A stretch of DNA of 64,000 nt from Serpula lacrymans var. lacrymans S7.9. Its lineage: Eukaryota; Basidiomycota; Agaricomycetes; Boletales; Serpulaceae. The stretch spans positions 610,715 through 674,714 of the forward strand of contig NW_006763296.1 in assembly GCF_000218685.1 (NCBI RefSeq), in the 5' to 3' direction. Within the stretch, counting starts at the first letter, position 1, and each line of letters opens with the position of its first letter. A program made the translations under genes and the position numbers. Positions 44,301 to 55,916 of this stretch are shown piece by piece. The notes beneath the pieces were generated by a model. It was not told where the DNA came from. It did not search any database and saw nothing but the letters and a program-made list of their open reading frames with translations.

Positions 44301-45812
44301 GTGAGCGACGAAGAGCGATCAGGATGTCCTGGTGACGAACGCTCCAGCGCTATGCTGAGGTAGCTGATGGCTAACTGGAGGTAAGGACCATAATCTCTTT
44401 GCTCAAATCGAGCGTGGAGAGCGGTTGCAAGATCATATAATAGTGAAAGCGGGGTGGGATCACCGGGAGGGCCTGCATCATTGAACTGCTCTGGGGGCAG
44501 CTGCTCAAGACGAAACAGAAATGCACCAACAAACTTGTCCCTCATCAAAGAATGGTCCGTATGTTCAGATGGATGTAACATCAGTACGGTATGGCGTCGT
44601 TCAATGGCGTCATCCAAATCTTGAAGGTCCCCTGAAAGCTCAAAGCGAGCTGTCAGACAGTCGGCCAGTTTGTCGAGGAACCAGGGATAAATGGGATGGG
44701 ATGCTGAACCAACACATATAGCACTTTCCCATAGTTTTATCGCTAAGCTCAAGTCTCCACTGTTCTCCGTCCGCCAATATCGGTCTGAATGAGCCTCCGC
44801 CAGATTTATCAAGCCGTCAAGATAAAATTTCTTGCGGAACCAGAATAAGAAGCTAGCCACAAACACTACGTGAATGAGACCCCATCGCCACCAGAGAGGG
44901 ACCAGGAAAGCCACCAGCAGGTAAGTACCAGAGTTACCGCATTCAACGTCTGGTTGCATATCAACTACATCTGATTTCGCAATATCATTATCATCAAAAT
45001 CGAATATAGGGTACTGGCGTTGAGTTTAAGTCAGAATTGCTCTGCTGATGCAGACTTCCAAATGCTGAACTAACTCACTTCGAGAGTATCATCGAGCCAG
45101 GAAGTAGAGCTACTTTCATGCTTGAGCATTTGACTGTTAACAATATATTAGCTCACATGTAAGTTCTACTAGGTGAAGGAACCGGAAACCTTGAGCCCAG
45201 GGAAATACGCTCGCGTAAATTAGCATTCTCCCAGCAAATACACCTAAGAATAAACTGTCCCTGTTCCACGGATGAAGAGGATATATGAAGAGGATATACG
45301 AGCTCTACGTTATAGTTGGTGGTCTAGTCCACAAAGAAACTGCGAGGGATCTCGACGCACCATCGTTACTACGAGTTAGCATATCACTAACTGTGATATT
45401 TCCTTCGCCGAGTAGCAGTTCTTCACTGGACTCCTCAATGTCGGAAAACCCATATACGCTAAATGATAAGATCGACGTATGGACTGCAGTGCTGAATTGA
45501 TTTAGCAAATTCCGTATGTTGTTCATTTTGGTTCTCATCCACGTTGATACGATACTCACAACGTGAAGGTCTCGCCCCAAGCTATCGTGCCAGAAGCATT
45601 GATACCAATTCGACCAAGTTCGCAGTTATTGGCCTTCGCGACAAGCCAGGACAGACGGGAAAACGTCTGATGCGGTACGTTGATATCGAATTCTAAAACT
45701 ATTCAGGAGAAGTCTTCACATCAGTGACTTCAGGAACTGCTACAAGAAAAGATACAAAGCCACCTGTGAAAACTAGATCTACGACTAGAGTATCTGAGTC
45801 CACTCCTGCCAT
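41366..45812 (-). CDS. C2-TPR-CHAT protein (putative CHAT protease)
   Basis: A 1365-residue protein from six exons: 45764-45812, 45560-45692, 45333-45491, 45190-45243, 45079-45133 and 41366-45013; their lengths sum to a multiple of three and every junction phase agrees. The N-terminal 140 residues look like a C2 domain (LVVDLVFTEFDI, SFSVYGFSDIEESSEELLLG). A hydrophobic stretch at about 180-210 (YLLVAFLVPLWW...FVASFLFW) may be membrane-embedded. Then some 12 TPR-like units of about 50 residues with a repeated RPPGHPxRSxSLxNLAxAL consensus. The C-terminal CHAT domain (caspase-like fold) has HLACHG (His near 1234) and LSACHTA (Cys near 1275), both catalytic residues. The role is unknown; CHAT proteins act as regulated proteases, some in defence. 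Intact. Confidence 0.85.
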
Positions 45813-46936
45813 TGACGTGAGTTCCAATGTATATGTGGGTGATAAATGGGTGCGAAGAAAATGTGGTCGTTAGCTGTTGCTGGTGAAATACTGCAGCAAA
45901 GCGTTTTTAAGATATATACAAGTTGTAGGTTGCTTGTGACTTACATATGCATGAATTCAGATGGAGTTATCCAATAGAATAACACGTTGTCAACCCGGAT
46001 CACAACGAGGCACTGCAAAAACAAGGGGATCATTTCCCCCGGTTTACTCACTTGTCCTAACATGCTACTGAAAACAAAAGGATTTCACGGTGAAATAGAG
46101 CTAGGCCATCGTGCTCAAGGTCATACCAATTACAACGATGATCATGATCAACATAGGACTCCCACTGACAGGTTCAAGTTGGATGGCTTAAACTCAGTCT
46201 GCCTGTCCACAACGCCTAGCGGGCTTTGAATGTTTACTTCCGGTACAAACTATGTGCATCTTAGGCTACTTTTCTTTACTATCACTACAATGTGGTTTAT
46301 TGGACATAAGTTCTATCTATGCACTACTGTTTCTGAAGCACTATCAGATCTTGTACACTAAAAACACCTAAACTTTTCTTGGTAACCTCGACCTATGCGG
46401 TGGTCCAGTTACTCAAATCCCTAGACGTCCGGTCCCAGTACGAATATTGTATTAAATCATTGCCTCTTCAACATACCTAGGGCGGCCCAGTACGATCACA
46501 ATTGCCTGGACTTAGTTGGACGGGAAGTTGGACTTTATGAGCCCAATTCTGCCTTGATTGCGACGCGCTCTTGTTGAGCCAAGCAGCGCCTGAATTGAAC
46601 GAATCAAGTTACCCAAGGTGTTCTCTCTCTACACTTAACTGCTAAACCTAGCTTCCTGCCTTTAGATCATACAATTTTCCAGTGTTCTCCCCATGCTTTG
46701 GGTGAACGTCAAAGGCTAGAGCAGTCTCGTCAGACTGGTTTGATCGTACACAGGCGATCGGTTTGCGTCGGTGACATGAGGCTGACATGTACTATTTCGC
46801 CACGGACTATCTTGACAGAGGTATAAAATATGTCCATGATGAACTCTATCTTCCCCATCTCGTTTGAACTCCTGCTTCTGCTGTCTGTGGTCTGGGCTCT
46901 CTCGGGTATCAACTCATACCATCGCTATCCTCAACC
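45813..46936. other. Intergenic, no gene seen
   Basis: About 1.1 kb between divergent genes (C2-TPR-CHAT and laccase). Presumably both promoters lie here. Open frames are short; no named site could be supported. Confidence 0.5.
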
Positions 46937-49089
46937 ATGTTATCTTCTGCTGTATTTGCTCTGGCTTCGCTAAGCACATCTTATGCTGCAACTATTGTCT
47001 CCCATTCGGCACCGTTTTCCCAAGGCGATACTCCGGCCGTCCTTGGTGCAAAATCGAACCTCGTCATCGCGAACAAAGTTATCGCTCCCGATGGTTTCAA
47101 CCGCTCGTCAGTATATTTATCGCGTCTCAGGCTTATACTCATGGTTATACAGTACTGTCCTTGCTGGGGGTACATTCCCAGGTCCCATTATCAAAGCTAC
47201 AAAGGTGTGTATTGCCCATTGATGCCTTGTCATCTTAGCTCACATCGATCCTAGGGAGCTTCCTTCAGCATCAACGTAATAAACCAACTTACGGATAGTA
47301 CGATGCACAAGACTACTAGTGTAGTGAGTAGTCCGGTTAGTCACTTAGCTAAATAATTTCTCACCAAGTAGCCACTCATTCCAGCACTTCCACGGTATCT
47401 ATCAAAATGGAACTAACTATGCCGACGGAGTGTCGTTTGTTACTCAGTGTCCGGTAGCTGCCAATGATACTTTCACGCACAACTTCAACGTCCCCAATCA
47501 AGCTGGTACATTCTGGTATCACTCTCATCTTTCCAGCCAGACTTGCGATGGTTTGAGAGGCCCGCTCATCATCTATGACCAGAATGATCCACATGCTAAA
47601 TTGTATGACGTGGATGATGGTTCGTAGTTCTTTTTTATTACCATTTTCGTTTTCACAAGGGCAACATACTTTAGAATCAACCATCCTCACCCTGGCTGAC
47701 TGGTAACCCTATTTTTCTTCATATAATTACAATTCGTATGTAATAAATTCCCTAACAGGTACCACCTTCCTGCTCCTGTTTTGAATACCATCCTTGGTGT
47801 CAAGCCTAACACAACACTCATCAATGGACGCGGTCGTTATTACGGCGGCCCAATGACAGATTTATCTGTTGTGAACGTAGAGCAGGGAAAACGGTATCGT
47901 TTCCGCCTTATTTCCATGGCTTGCGACCCTCTCTACACGTTTTCTATCGATGGCCATAGCTTGACTGTTATCGAAGCTGATGGTGTTTCGACCGAGCCTT
48001 TACAAGTGGACTCTATCGACATCCTTGCTGGACAACGCTATTCCTTTGTCTTGACGGCAAATCAACCAATCGCAAACTACTGGATTCGCTCTCTTCCTAA
48101 TACTCCTCGGGCAACGTTCGCTGGTGGACTCAATTCTGCCATATTGAGATATAAAGGTGCTCCAGCCGCAGAGCCGGCAACCATTCAGGCCATCAGCGTC
48201 GCTCCTCTTGTGGAAAGCAGTCTTCATACCTTAATCGATCCAGGAGCACCAGGAAAGCCTGTTCTTGGAGCCGCGGACATCAACATCCACCTTCGAGTCG
48301 ATGTGCTTAATGGTATATTCTCGGTCAATAACGTTTCTTTCATACCCCCTCCCATTCCAGTTCTCCTGCAAATCCTCAGCGGTGCGCGCATCGCAACCGA
48401 ATTCCTCCCCACTGGAAGCGTTTACGTTTTAGAGCCTAATAAAGTTGTTGAGGTGACCGTTGAGGGTAGTGAATTTGGACCCGTGAGTGACTTCAACCCT
48501 AATATCATCCCATGTTTTGTACTCATACTTTCCACTTCAAGCATCCCATTCACTTACACGGTGTAAGTCGTCTTTCATGACATCTAACGATCAGGTTTTG
48601 ATACCCCTCACAGCACGATTTCGACGTCATCAGAAGTGGTGGAAGCAACGTCACGAACTTCGTCAACCCTGTTCGTCGTGATGTCGTTTCAACTGGCCTG
48701 CTTGGCGAAAGTGTAACCTTCCGTTTCGTTACCAACAATGCTGGACCGTGGTTTTTGCATTGGTAAGCGCTAAATTTATTTTATCTTGTACAGTAACTAA
48801 CAGCGGGTTGCGTGCGCTCTAGTCACATCGAATGGCATCTTGAAGCGTAAGTATACTCGATATTATTGTCGATCTTTTGGTTTCTTATTTTTATCACAGT
48901 GGCTTCGCCGTGGTCATGGCCGAGGATCCGTCTGGAGCTCAAAGCCATATTGGATCAGCGTCCGGTGAGAGCTACTGTTACATCTTCCCTTGTTACGTTA
49001 CTCACCGTAGACACGTAGAATCTTGGGAGCAACTATGTCCCAAGTACAACTCGCTCACGCCTCCTCAGCTAGGTGGACTGATCCCTTAA
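46937..49089 (+). CDS. Laccase (secreted multicopper oxidase)
   Basis: Oxidises phenols with reduction of oxygen to water, outside the cell. Eleven exons: 46937-47106, 47153-47204, 47255-47323, 47385-47619, 47675-47702, 47759-48482, 48542-48562, 48614-48762, 48823-48846, 48900-48964 and 49019-49089, giving 535 residues. A signal peptide opens it ([17 protein letters not shown]). The four copper regions: [34 protein letters not shown] and [15 protein letters not shown], with Phe at the axial position of type 1 copper, as in high-potential laccases. L1 has HFHG where most laccases have HWHG. The C-terminus ends WEQLCPKY...GGLIP, typical of the family. Many potential N-glycosylation sites. No break seen. 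Confidence 0.95.
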
Positions 49090-49756
49090 ATCCGGTCATG
49101 GCAGGACATTTTCAGGACAATTATTTCTATTCTACATATATTAGTAATTCGACGTTCTAGCGTTCATAATATTTCTCCTTTTTACTGGGCTTATTGGATT
49201 TTCATAGAATGATAATTGATATAATTTTGGTGTGCGACCTTGAATCCTCATTCACAGCCATTTTTGGCGATCAGGTCAATATTGTCAAGTAGCTATGAGT
49301 AAAAACGACTCCATAATTATACTGCTTACTCATGGGCAAGCTTGGCAAGGAAGGAATAATACTATATAACCAAGCGTTCCTGGACCTATCGTCGTACTAT
49401 TATAACGTAGTCTATCTGGGGAAGACTGTAGACGAATACGGGTACGGTGCCTGCGTTTCCGGATGACGGTCATCAAATACTGCTGAACAAAGTCATAGTA
49501 GCAATATATCATATTCGCAACGTTAACTTCATCTCTATTACCATGTCCAATAGATTCACTATTATTAATTTACGATACGATAGTAGTAAAGATACAAAAA
49601 GCTCGGTAGCTGGCGAAAAAAAAACGAGCGCAGTATAACGTATCCATTAACGAGAGTGCAAGGCTATTCCGCCATTGAAAGATAATCTAACTAGAGAAGC
49701 AGAACCAGGAAAAATCAAAACATAAAAACAGCAGCTTCCTGCCTCCATCCTCCTTC
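49090..49756. other. Intergenic between convergent genes, no gene seen
   Basis: About 670 bp, AT-rich, between convergent genes. Likely 3' untranslated regions. Nothing else seen. Confidence 0.5.
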
Positions 49757-52244
49757 TCAAGACAAAAATGCAAGCTCACTCAACCGTCGGCTTTCGTCAT
49801 CTGATATTCCTCTGGCTTCCACAACGATGGTCCCTCGACTGTGCATAGTGGGGCTGAGAGCCGACCGGCGCACAGCAGCCCCACCTTGATGTCCTGGCGC
49901 CAGACCTGTAGACGAGGGCGCGAGCCGTGGAACTGCGACAGATGATACGCGTGATTTACCGGCTGACACACTATCCACGAACGAGCGCCGCATATTGGAG
50001 AGCGATGTCGTCGTTATCTTCGCCAGACTCCGCCGACCTCGCTTTAAGCCATTCCCATTCTCGCCTTCATCTAGCGCTGTTGCACGGCGTCTCGGCTCAA
50101 GTGGTGGTAGCTTTTGAGTGGAGTTGTTGGTAGTAGGATTGGCGGTAGAACGGCGAAGAGGCTGGAGATGTGTAGGATGATGGATGTTTCCTGTAGGAGG
50201 GGGATAAAAATTTGGGTGTGAACTATCCTCCTGCCCTGTGACATCCTCTTCAGGAATGCCAAACTCGCCCTCGACAGGGCTTTCTAAGATCATAGGTGGG
50301 AAATGGGACGCATATTCATCCGATCCTCTCTGTATGACGAAACTATCCTCAACAGGACTCTCCACAATGATCGGTGGTCTGTCAAGCATACAGTCTTGTG
50401 CCTTGAGCCAGGACGTATGCCCCTGCCCGTGGCCGTCGCTCAGCGTGTTACCGAGACCATAGCTTATTGGGGTCGAGACCGTAAACGGTGATGGTGGAGG
50501 AGAGGTGGAGTCATCCCCGTGAGCCTCGCTCGCAGAGAGACAAGGCACCGGAGGTAGCGAATCTTTATCGCTATACTCGTGAAATGTCGATCTACGCGCC
50601 CCTAAAGCGCCTATGGGCGGAGAAGAAGGCTGGGAGGGTGGCTGTTCTGGAAGTGATGGTGGGGTAGACCTAGAATTGGAACGAGATGTCCGTCTAGAAA
50701 ACATAGACGTAAACTTCATGTCGTCTCCTTGCAACTGTGCTACTAAGCCTGTATGCGTCTCAGAAAGAGGCGAGTCGTTATCCTCAATTCGAAGGTCTGG
50801 CTCGTGACCTGTCGGTGATATGATTGCTACCGGGGGTATACCAGGAACGGATCCCACTGCACCAGTAACCCCATCTTCTTCCTGTTCTGAGGGTAATGAT
50901 GACGTGACATCTGATAGAGGAACCTGCTCTATGAGAGGCGGTGGCGGGTAGGTTCCAGTATCGGGCCCGCCAGTCGATGTCTGAAGTCGGGATAAGTTCG
51001 GGGCGGCGAGTTGTGCTGGGTAAGTTCCGCATCGCGAGCTACCTGTCACAAACTCATTGTTGTTATTGTCGTGTATAGACGCTGAGGAGTGTTCGTAAAC
51101 GTCCCGATTTCGCGCTTCCCATTCCTGTTTGATCTTCCGTGCTGCGGACTCCGCTTCATTTTCGCGTTCATTTCCGGATTGTGGCTTGGCCTTTGCAAGG
51201 AGATCCAATTTGCGTCAATTTCACGCTCTTGTTCACTGAGATCCTTTGCAGGGCCTAGGAGACCGCGTTCACGGAGGGCAGCCTGAACGGCGGGACTGTG
51301 GCGCGGTTTCTTGGGCGGACGGGCGGGATGTGTGGGAGAAGAAAGGGTTGTATGCGGTTGAATGTGATCATCTGCACGCGGATGGAGTTGAGTCGCGTGC
51401 TGGGAATGAGTCGGGTGAGGAAGACGGATGGATAACATGCTCGTGACACGGCGGATAAACGTCGGGTTTCTCTGATTCTGGACAGATGGGTTTTGAGGGC
51501 TGGGGATGAGAAAATATGATAAGAAAGGGATGCCAAGAGATCATTGAAGGGGAGGAGATGATGAAGTATAAGAAGCTAATGAATGGGAGCTCCAACAACA
51601 CGGAGATGGGCTAAAATTAGAACGTAACCCTAGTCGCACCGCGGGCATGGCATGGATAACTGTCTTCACAGGAGAGCGGTCAAGGAAGCGAAAACAGAGT
51701 AGATACGAAGCATCAATGGTAACGAGTAAAAAAGTTCAATGATGTGGAACGACAGTAAATACCGCAATGCCGCTGTATCGATACAGGATGGGACATATCT
51801 TACTCACCTGAGATGTCTACGACTTGCTGTCACGGTATGGTTTTGAGGGTACTCCTTGTCATATCGTACGGCACCCTTTGCTACTGTTGTTGAGACAGCC
51901 TGGTCTAGAGAAACGCGATTGTTCGCTAGGACTGGTTTACTAGTAGTTCTGTTCAGCTTGAGCGCTCCGCGGTTAGGTTTGGGGTTCTCGATGTCGGGCG
52001 TGAGATGTGAACTGCCATTAACATTGACAGCGTTACGGTTTGTGTTCTTCCTTCCAACTTTAACTGGGGATACGGATGCAATCTTAGCTGAAGAACTGGG
52101 CACAGTGATGCGGAATGCGACGTCACCATGAACGCAATCGCGATCAGGCGATGAAGAAGAAGAGAGATCACTGTCATCCTCGCTGGATGGTGGGGGCTGG
52201 GAACGAGAGCGAAGACGGAGAGCTAGGTGAAAGGGGCCTGGCAT
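49757..52244 (-). CDS. Hypothetical disordered protein, with an apparent frameshift
   Basis: I do not recognise the family. Exon 1 (about 51807-52244) starts MPGPFHLALRLRSRSQPPP and is Ser/Pro-rich; it ends at a GTGAGT donor. A second block (HSPAVQAALRERGLLG, DLSEQEREIDAN) reads in one frame, and the long C-terminal frame (49757-51208) begins LDLLAKAKPQSG in another, as if one base were missing near 51210. The 480-residue C-terminal part is almost all low-complexity (Ser, Pro, Arg), with a short charged helix (ESAARKIKQEWEARN), a repeated VESPVEDSF / LESPVEGEF pair and RRSLAKITTTSLSNMRRSF, so perhaps a phosphoregulated scaffold. Exon 2's start is uncertain. Confidence 0.6.
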
Positions 52245-54425
52245 TGTAGACTGGAGACGTCGTCGTCGTCGGCGATGGCGAGGGGCACAGTGACGGAGAG
52301 GATGTTGTGCGCAAAAGAGGACAGGTCAATGAAGGAGCGTGTTCACATGGGAGGTAATATATAAGTTGCGCCAGCAGCGTGATCAGAATGGGGCCTAGCC
52401 GACCTCGAAGGGAAATATGAATCCGCGATCAAAAACAAAAAGAAGCTCCAGTAAATCAAAGACCTCCACCTAAGAACCTAAACAAGAATTCCTGTATGAA
52501 AAAAAGTCTCACTCTCTGGCGAATCAGACTGAAGATTTGCCACATTCGCAGACCCGCATCGCAGACTGGCACGTCAGCCCACATCGACATATATGAAAAC
52601 TGGCAGTCTGGCACGATATGGCGGATATGGCTTGAGCGTGGAATCGCGTCTTGTGGTCTTCCTCACCTTTACTCAACTAGTCCCGCGAGCATTTGCCGCA
52701 ATGGGAAAGTGATCCGGCGATCTATTATTTAGTTACTTTGGTTACCTGTGTGCGCGCGGGGAATTTCATCAGCGCAAAACACCGCAATTTGGTGGCCTCA
52801 ACAGCTTCAGCGCGTCATCATTCTAGGGTACTACAGCAACCATATTGAAAGCACGAGGATACACAACTCTCTCTGCTCAAATGCAATGCACACCCCATTT
52901 TTACATCCGCAGTTTCATTCCTGTCTTCCTTCTAGTTGATCTTACGCAACCACGCTAGAATTTCAGTGCCATGTACAGTACCCACCTCGCCTTACACCTT
53001 CGGTTTCACGCAGGTTGGCCCTAGCAAGTGAGACATCCGAGCGCACACGTCTGATGAAGATACGCGTGAGTGTGACGATGAATACAAACGCGTAGCTTCA
53101 GCGAATCAGAGCACTCACTCTCGACGAACCCCGACCCTTGCCATCCCTATCTCCTCTCCTAAGACGCTCGTCCGCGGCTATACTCAATTGCTATCGCGAG
53201 TGCCACTGTATTGCACCGTTCCATTTTAGGCCACCCCAACTCTGGGAACTCCCGGGGCGTAAAAAATGAATATAGTGACAGAAACCACATACGTGAATTA
53301 TCGTGATTGTGTCATGTAACATGAAAATATTCCTGGCAGCTGCCAAACGCTGACGCCGTGCGGCGGTACCGTTAGCCGACATTCTGTTTGATAGTAGTTG
53401 TTACCCTAGCGGTAGTTTTCCGCACCTGAAGTACAGAAGTCAGCGCCACAGTTCCTTTCGTGCCAGTTATGGGATCACTGCGAACGGGCTCACATCGATG
53501 ACGCTAGCATTATGGTAAGATCCAACTCTTAAGAAGATGAAGCGTCGGCGACGATATCGTACTTCGTCGGAGCCGTGTAGTTGGCAATAACCACGTGATT
53601 TCCATAAACACTGATGCTGAAGGTTGATTTTAACATACAATCGAAAGAGGCACCGGGCGCTCGCTTCTTGCAGCAGCGTGTGCAAACTGTTAGTGGCGAT
53701 GGCGATGGCCGAAAAAAAGAAAGAAAAAAAAGGAGCCTCCTGAACGTCACGGTGCGAATCCAACGTTCTTTTTGCGTGTCAGGTTCAAACACCATTGAAC
53801 ATAGAACGTATCCAGAAGCAACAGCGACATTGCTTCTATCCAAGATGCGAGAAGAGCACCATAGCTTGGAGCTTGCTCGGGCGACGCGTCTTGCGCGTAG
53901 AAACGCAGTGGGTCTCTCCGAATCGCATCATTTCATGAGTGGCAGCCGGTTGAAACACCGGTCGTTGCGGTGGCGTCCAGAGGTATGAAAAAATCCGGTA
54001 AACTCCAGTGGATGCTCCCAAAGCTCGCCGTAACCATCAAAGGAGTGCACGAAAGGGGAGTTGAGGAGAGATGGATTACGCGCGAGATCCACGCTCTTTT
54101 TCGAGGGGTTGGCTACAACCAAGAAAGCCCAAGGTCGAGCCCGCTCGCCCAGTAGAGCTCTCCTATATTCTTATGGCGTGACATTGCAGCCATCGTAGTA
54201 GGTCTTTGGTCCTAGGAGTTGCAACGTCGTAATCGGAAAGGTTGCTTCAAGTGACTTGGTGAGTTTGAATGCGGGCGGGGAAGGACAGGGAGCGTGGGAA
54301 GTTCCCGCCCCGATCTTCTTTTTGCAAACAAGCGCACAGTGTGCGGCTCAGAATTGTAATAGAGGTTACCTTGAAAGTTATCATTTCTCGGTTTCTCTGT
54401 AGAGTCGCATTTTACTTTTTCGTCA
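52245..54425. other. Intergenic, no gene supported
   Basis: About 2.2 kb between divergent genes. Open frames of up to 124 codons exist (for example 53614-53988 plus) but none has a motif or a good splice pattern. I saw no tRNA or transposon ends. Confidence 0.45.
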
Positions 54426-55274
54426 ATGGCCTTGTATAAGTATGGGAGCTCATCCATAGCAACACCACCTCAATACCCAGTTACAGAATTCGACATTCTC
54501 AAATCTTCACACAAGTAAGAGCATTCAGCTTAGTTCTCGTGCTTATTCAAGAGCTGACTACATATGTTACCCTATTCCTCCTGACGCTATAAAAACTTTC
54601 CAGATTCCTGCGCGATGATACCAGCAACAAAGATGCCTCGTGGAACGACCAACTAGCGCAGAAGTACTACGACAGCCTCTACCGCGAATACGCGGTATGC
54701 GACCTGAAGCATTACAAGTCAGGCAACGTCTGTATTCCATCCTCCTCTTGCCATACCCACCTCGTTGAATTGTATTTAGTTTTCGCTGCGCTGGCGCACA
54801 GAGAATGAGGTACTCTCCGGCGCGGGAGAATCAACGTGTGCGAACACGCGCTGCGAATACCACGAGCCTCCACGCCCTGGCGAACGGATACAGATACCGG
54901 CTTTATCAGCTCTCGAGCTGCCGTTTGGATACGAGGAACATGGCGAACATAAATCGGCCCTGGTGAAAGTGGTGCTGTGTGGGAAGTGTGTAAAGAAACT
55001 AATGTGGAAGAGACGTAAAGAGAAAGAACAGGAGATAGGAGGAGTAGCGATTAAAGTTGAGGAGGGAGATACCGAGGATCTTCTTGGAGATGCTGAGGAG
55101 AAAATGAAAGATAGGGGCTCGCGAAGGCAAGGGAGAGATAGGGAAGACGCAAAACCTCAAAGGTTACGACAAAGTTCACGATCACTCTCTCCACACGCAC
55201 GTCAGAAGGATACGTCTTCATCACAGCAACGCCATTCGAGGGCAAGACCTTTTAGAGAAGGTAGCTCACGATAA
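54426..55274 (+). CDS. FRA10AC1-family protein
   Basis: Three exons, 54426-54514, 54604-54727 and 54780-55274, giving 235 residues. The family is a nuclear protein seen near the spliceosome in animals and plants; its exact job is unclear. Landmarks: EFDILKSSHKFLRDD, LAQKYYDSLYREYAVCDL, the core LRWRTENEVLSGAGESTC, a Cys-rich pair (C...C near CANTRCEYH and LCGKCVKKL) that suggests a zinc site, and FGYEEHGEHKSALVKV. The C-terminal 80 residues are Arg/Ser/Glu-rich (SRSLSPHARQ), like an RS-type tail. The start follows from the short in-frame exon 1, opening MALYKYGSSS. Confidence 0.85.
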
Positions 55275-55916
55275 CTCGGCGCAGAGGGAAATATACTTTG
55301 ATGTGGCTTTAGGGTGTGTGTCTCAGACCTCGTGCAATACGTGAGTCCAGTCAGTACGACTCGATATTATGTTATTGGATTCTAGAAGACCTTCCTTCAC
55401 TCGACTGCAACAATAGTACTGATACGTACAAACCCACGGAAAGGGTCATCGATCCGTCGTCCGGCATTATTCAAACGTGGTCGCAGATCCTAGCAATGAT
55501 ACCATCGAAGTCGAACTCGGAATACCAATTTTCTGGGTTCAGGGGTACTCTCTCAGGTTGTGACCCTATAGCACAGTCATTACTCCAGATATCAATCACG
55601 GTGATATGCAATTTCGATGTTTGAGCTGATATGGATTGACTATTTATTGTTGACGGCGCTCTTGGCTGAAGTACTTTCCTTATATGTTCACGGCGTGGTT
55701 TGGGCTGCAGTGCAATTGATGTTGTCATTCCAGTAAGTACTAGCACTACACGAGGTAAAGCAGAAGCAGGTTAGGAAACCTAGAGCCTCGAGGCTGCATA
55801 TCGTTCATGCTGTTACTAATTTGTTGCGTCGATACTGACACAATACCTTCTTCGCTCACTTCTTTCTTTAACTATCACCCTATCGCCACCTTGACATTGG
55901 CGCCCAGAGCTACATC
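55275..55916. other. Intergenic, no gene seen
   Basis: About 640 bp between two plus-strand genes; the promoter of the next gene lies here. No other signal. Confidence 0.5.

Noticed and set aside
41366..44959. CHAT gene starting at the first methionine of the long exon
   Set aside because: The frame stays open upstream to 45013 and joins five small exons in phase, so the single-exon start would cut off the C2 domain.
45285..45500. 71-codon plus-strand frame near the CHAT gene
   Set aside because: It is the antisense of the C2 exon; the minus-strand reading splices with matching phase into the CHAT gene.
53614..53988. 124-codon plus-strand frame
   Set aside because: No motif, no splice support and no paralog in the window; overlapping minus-strand frames are equally open.
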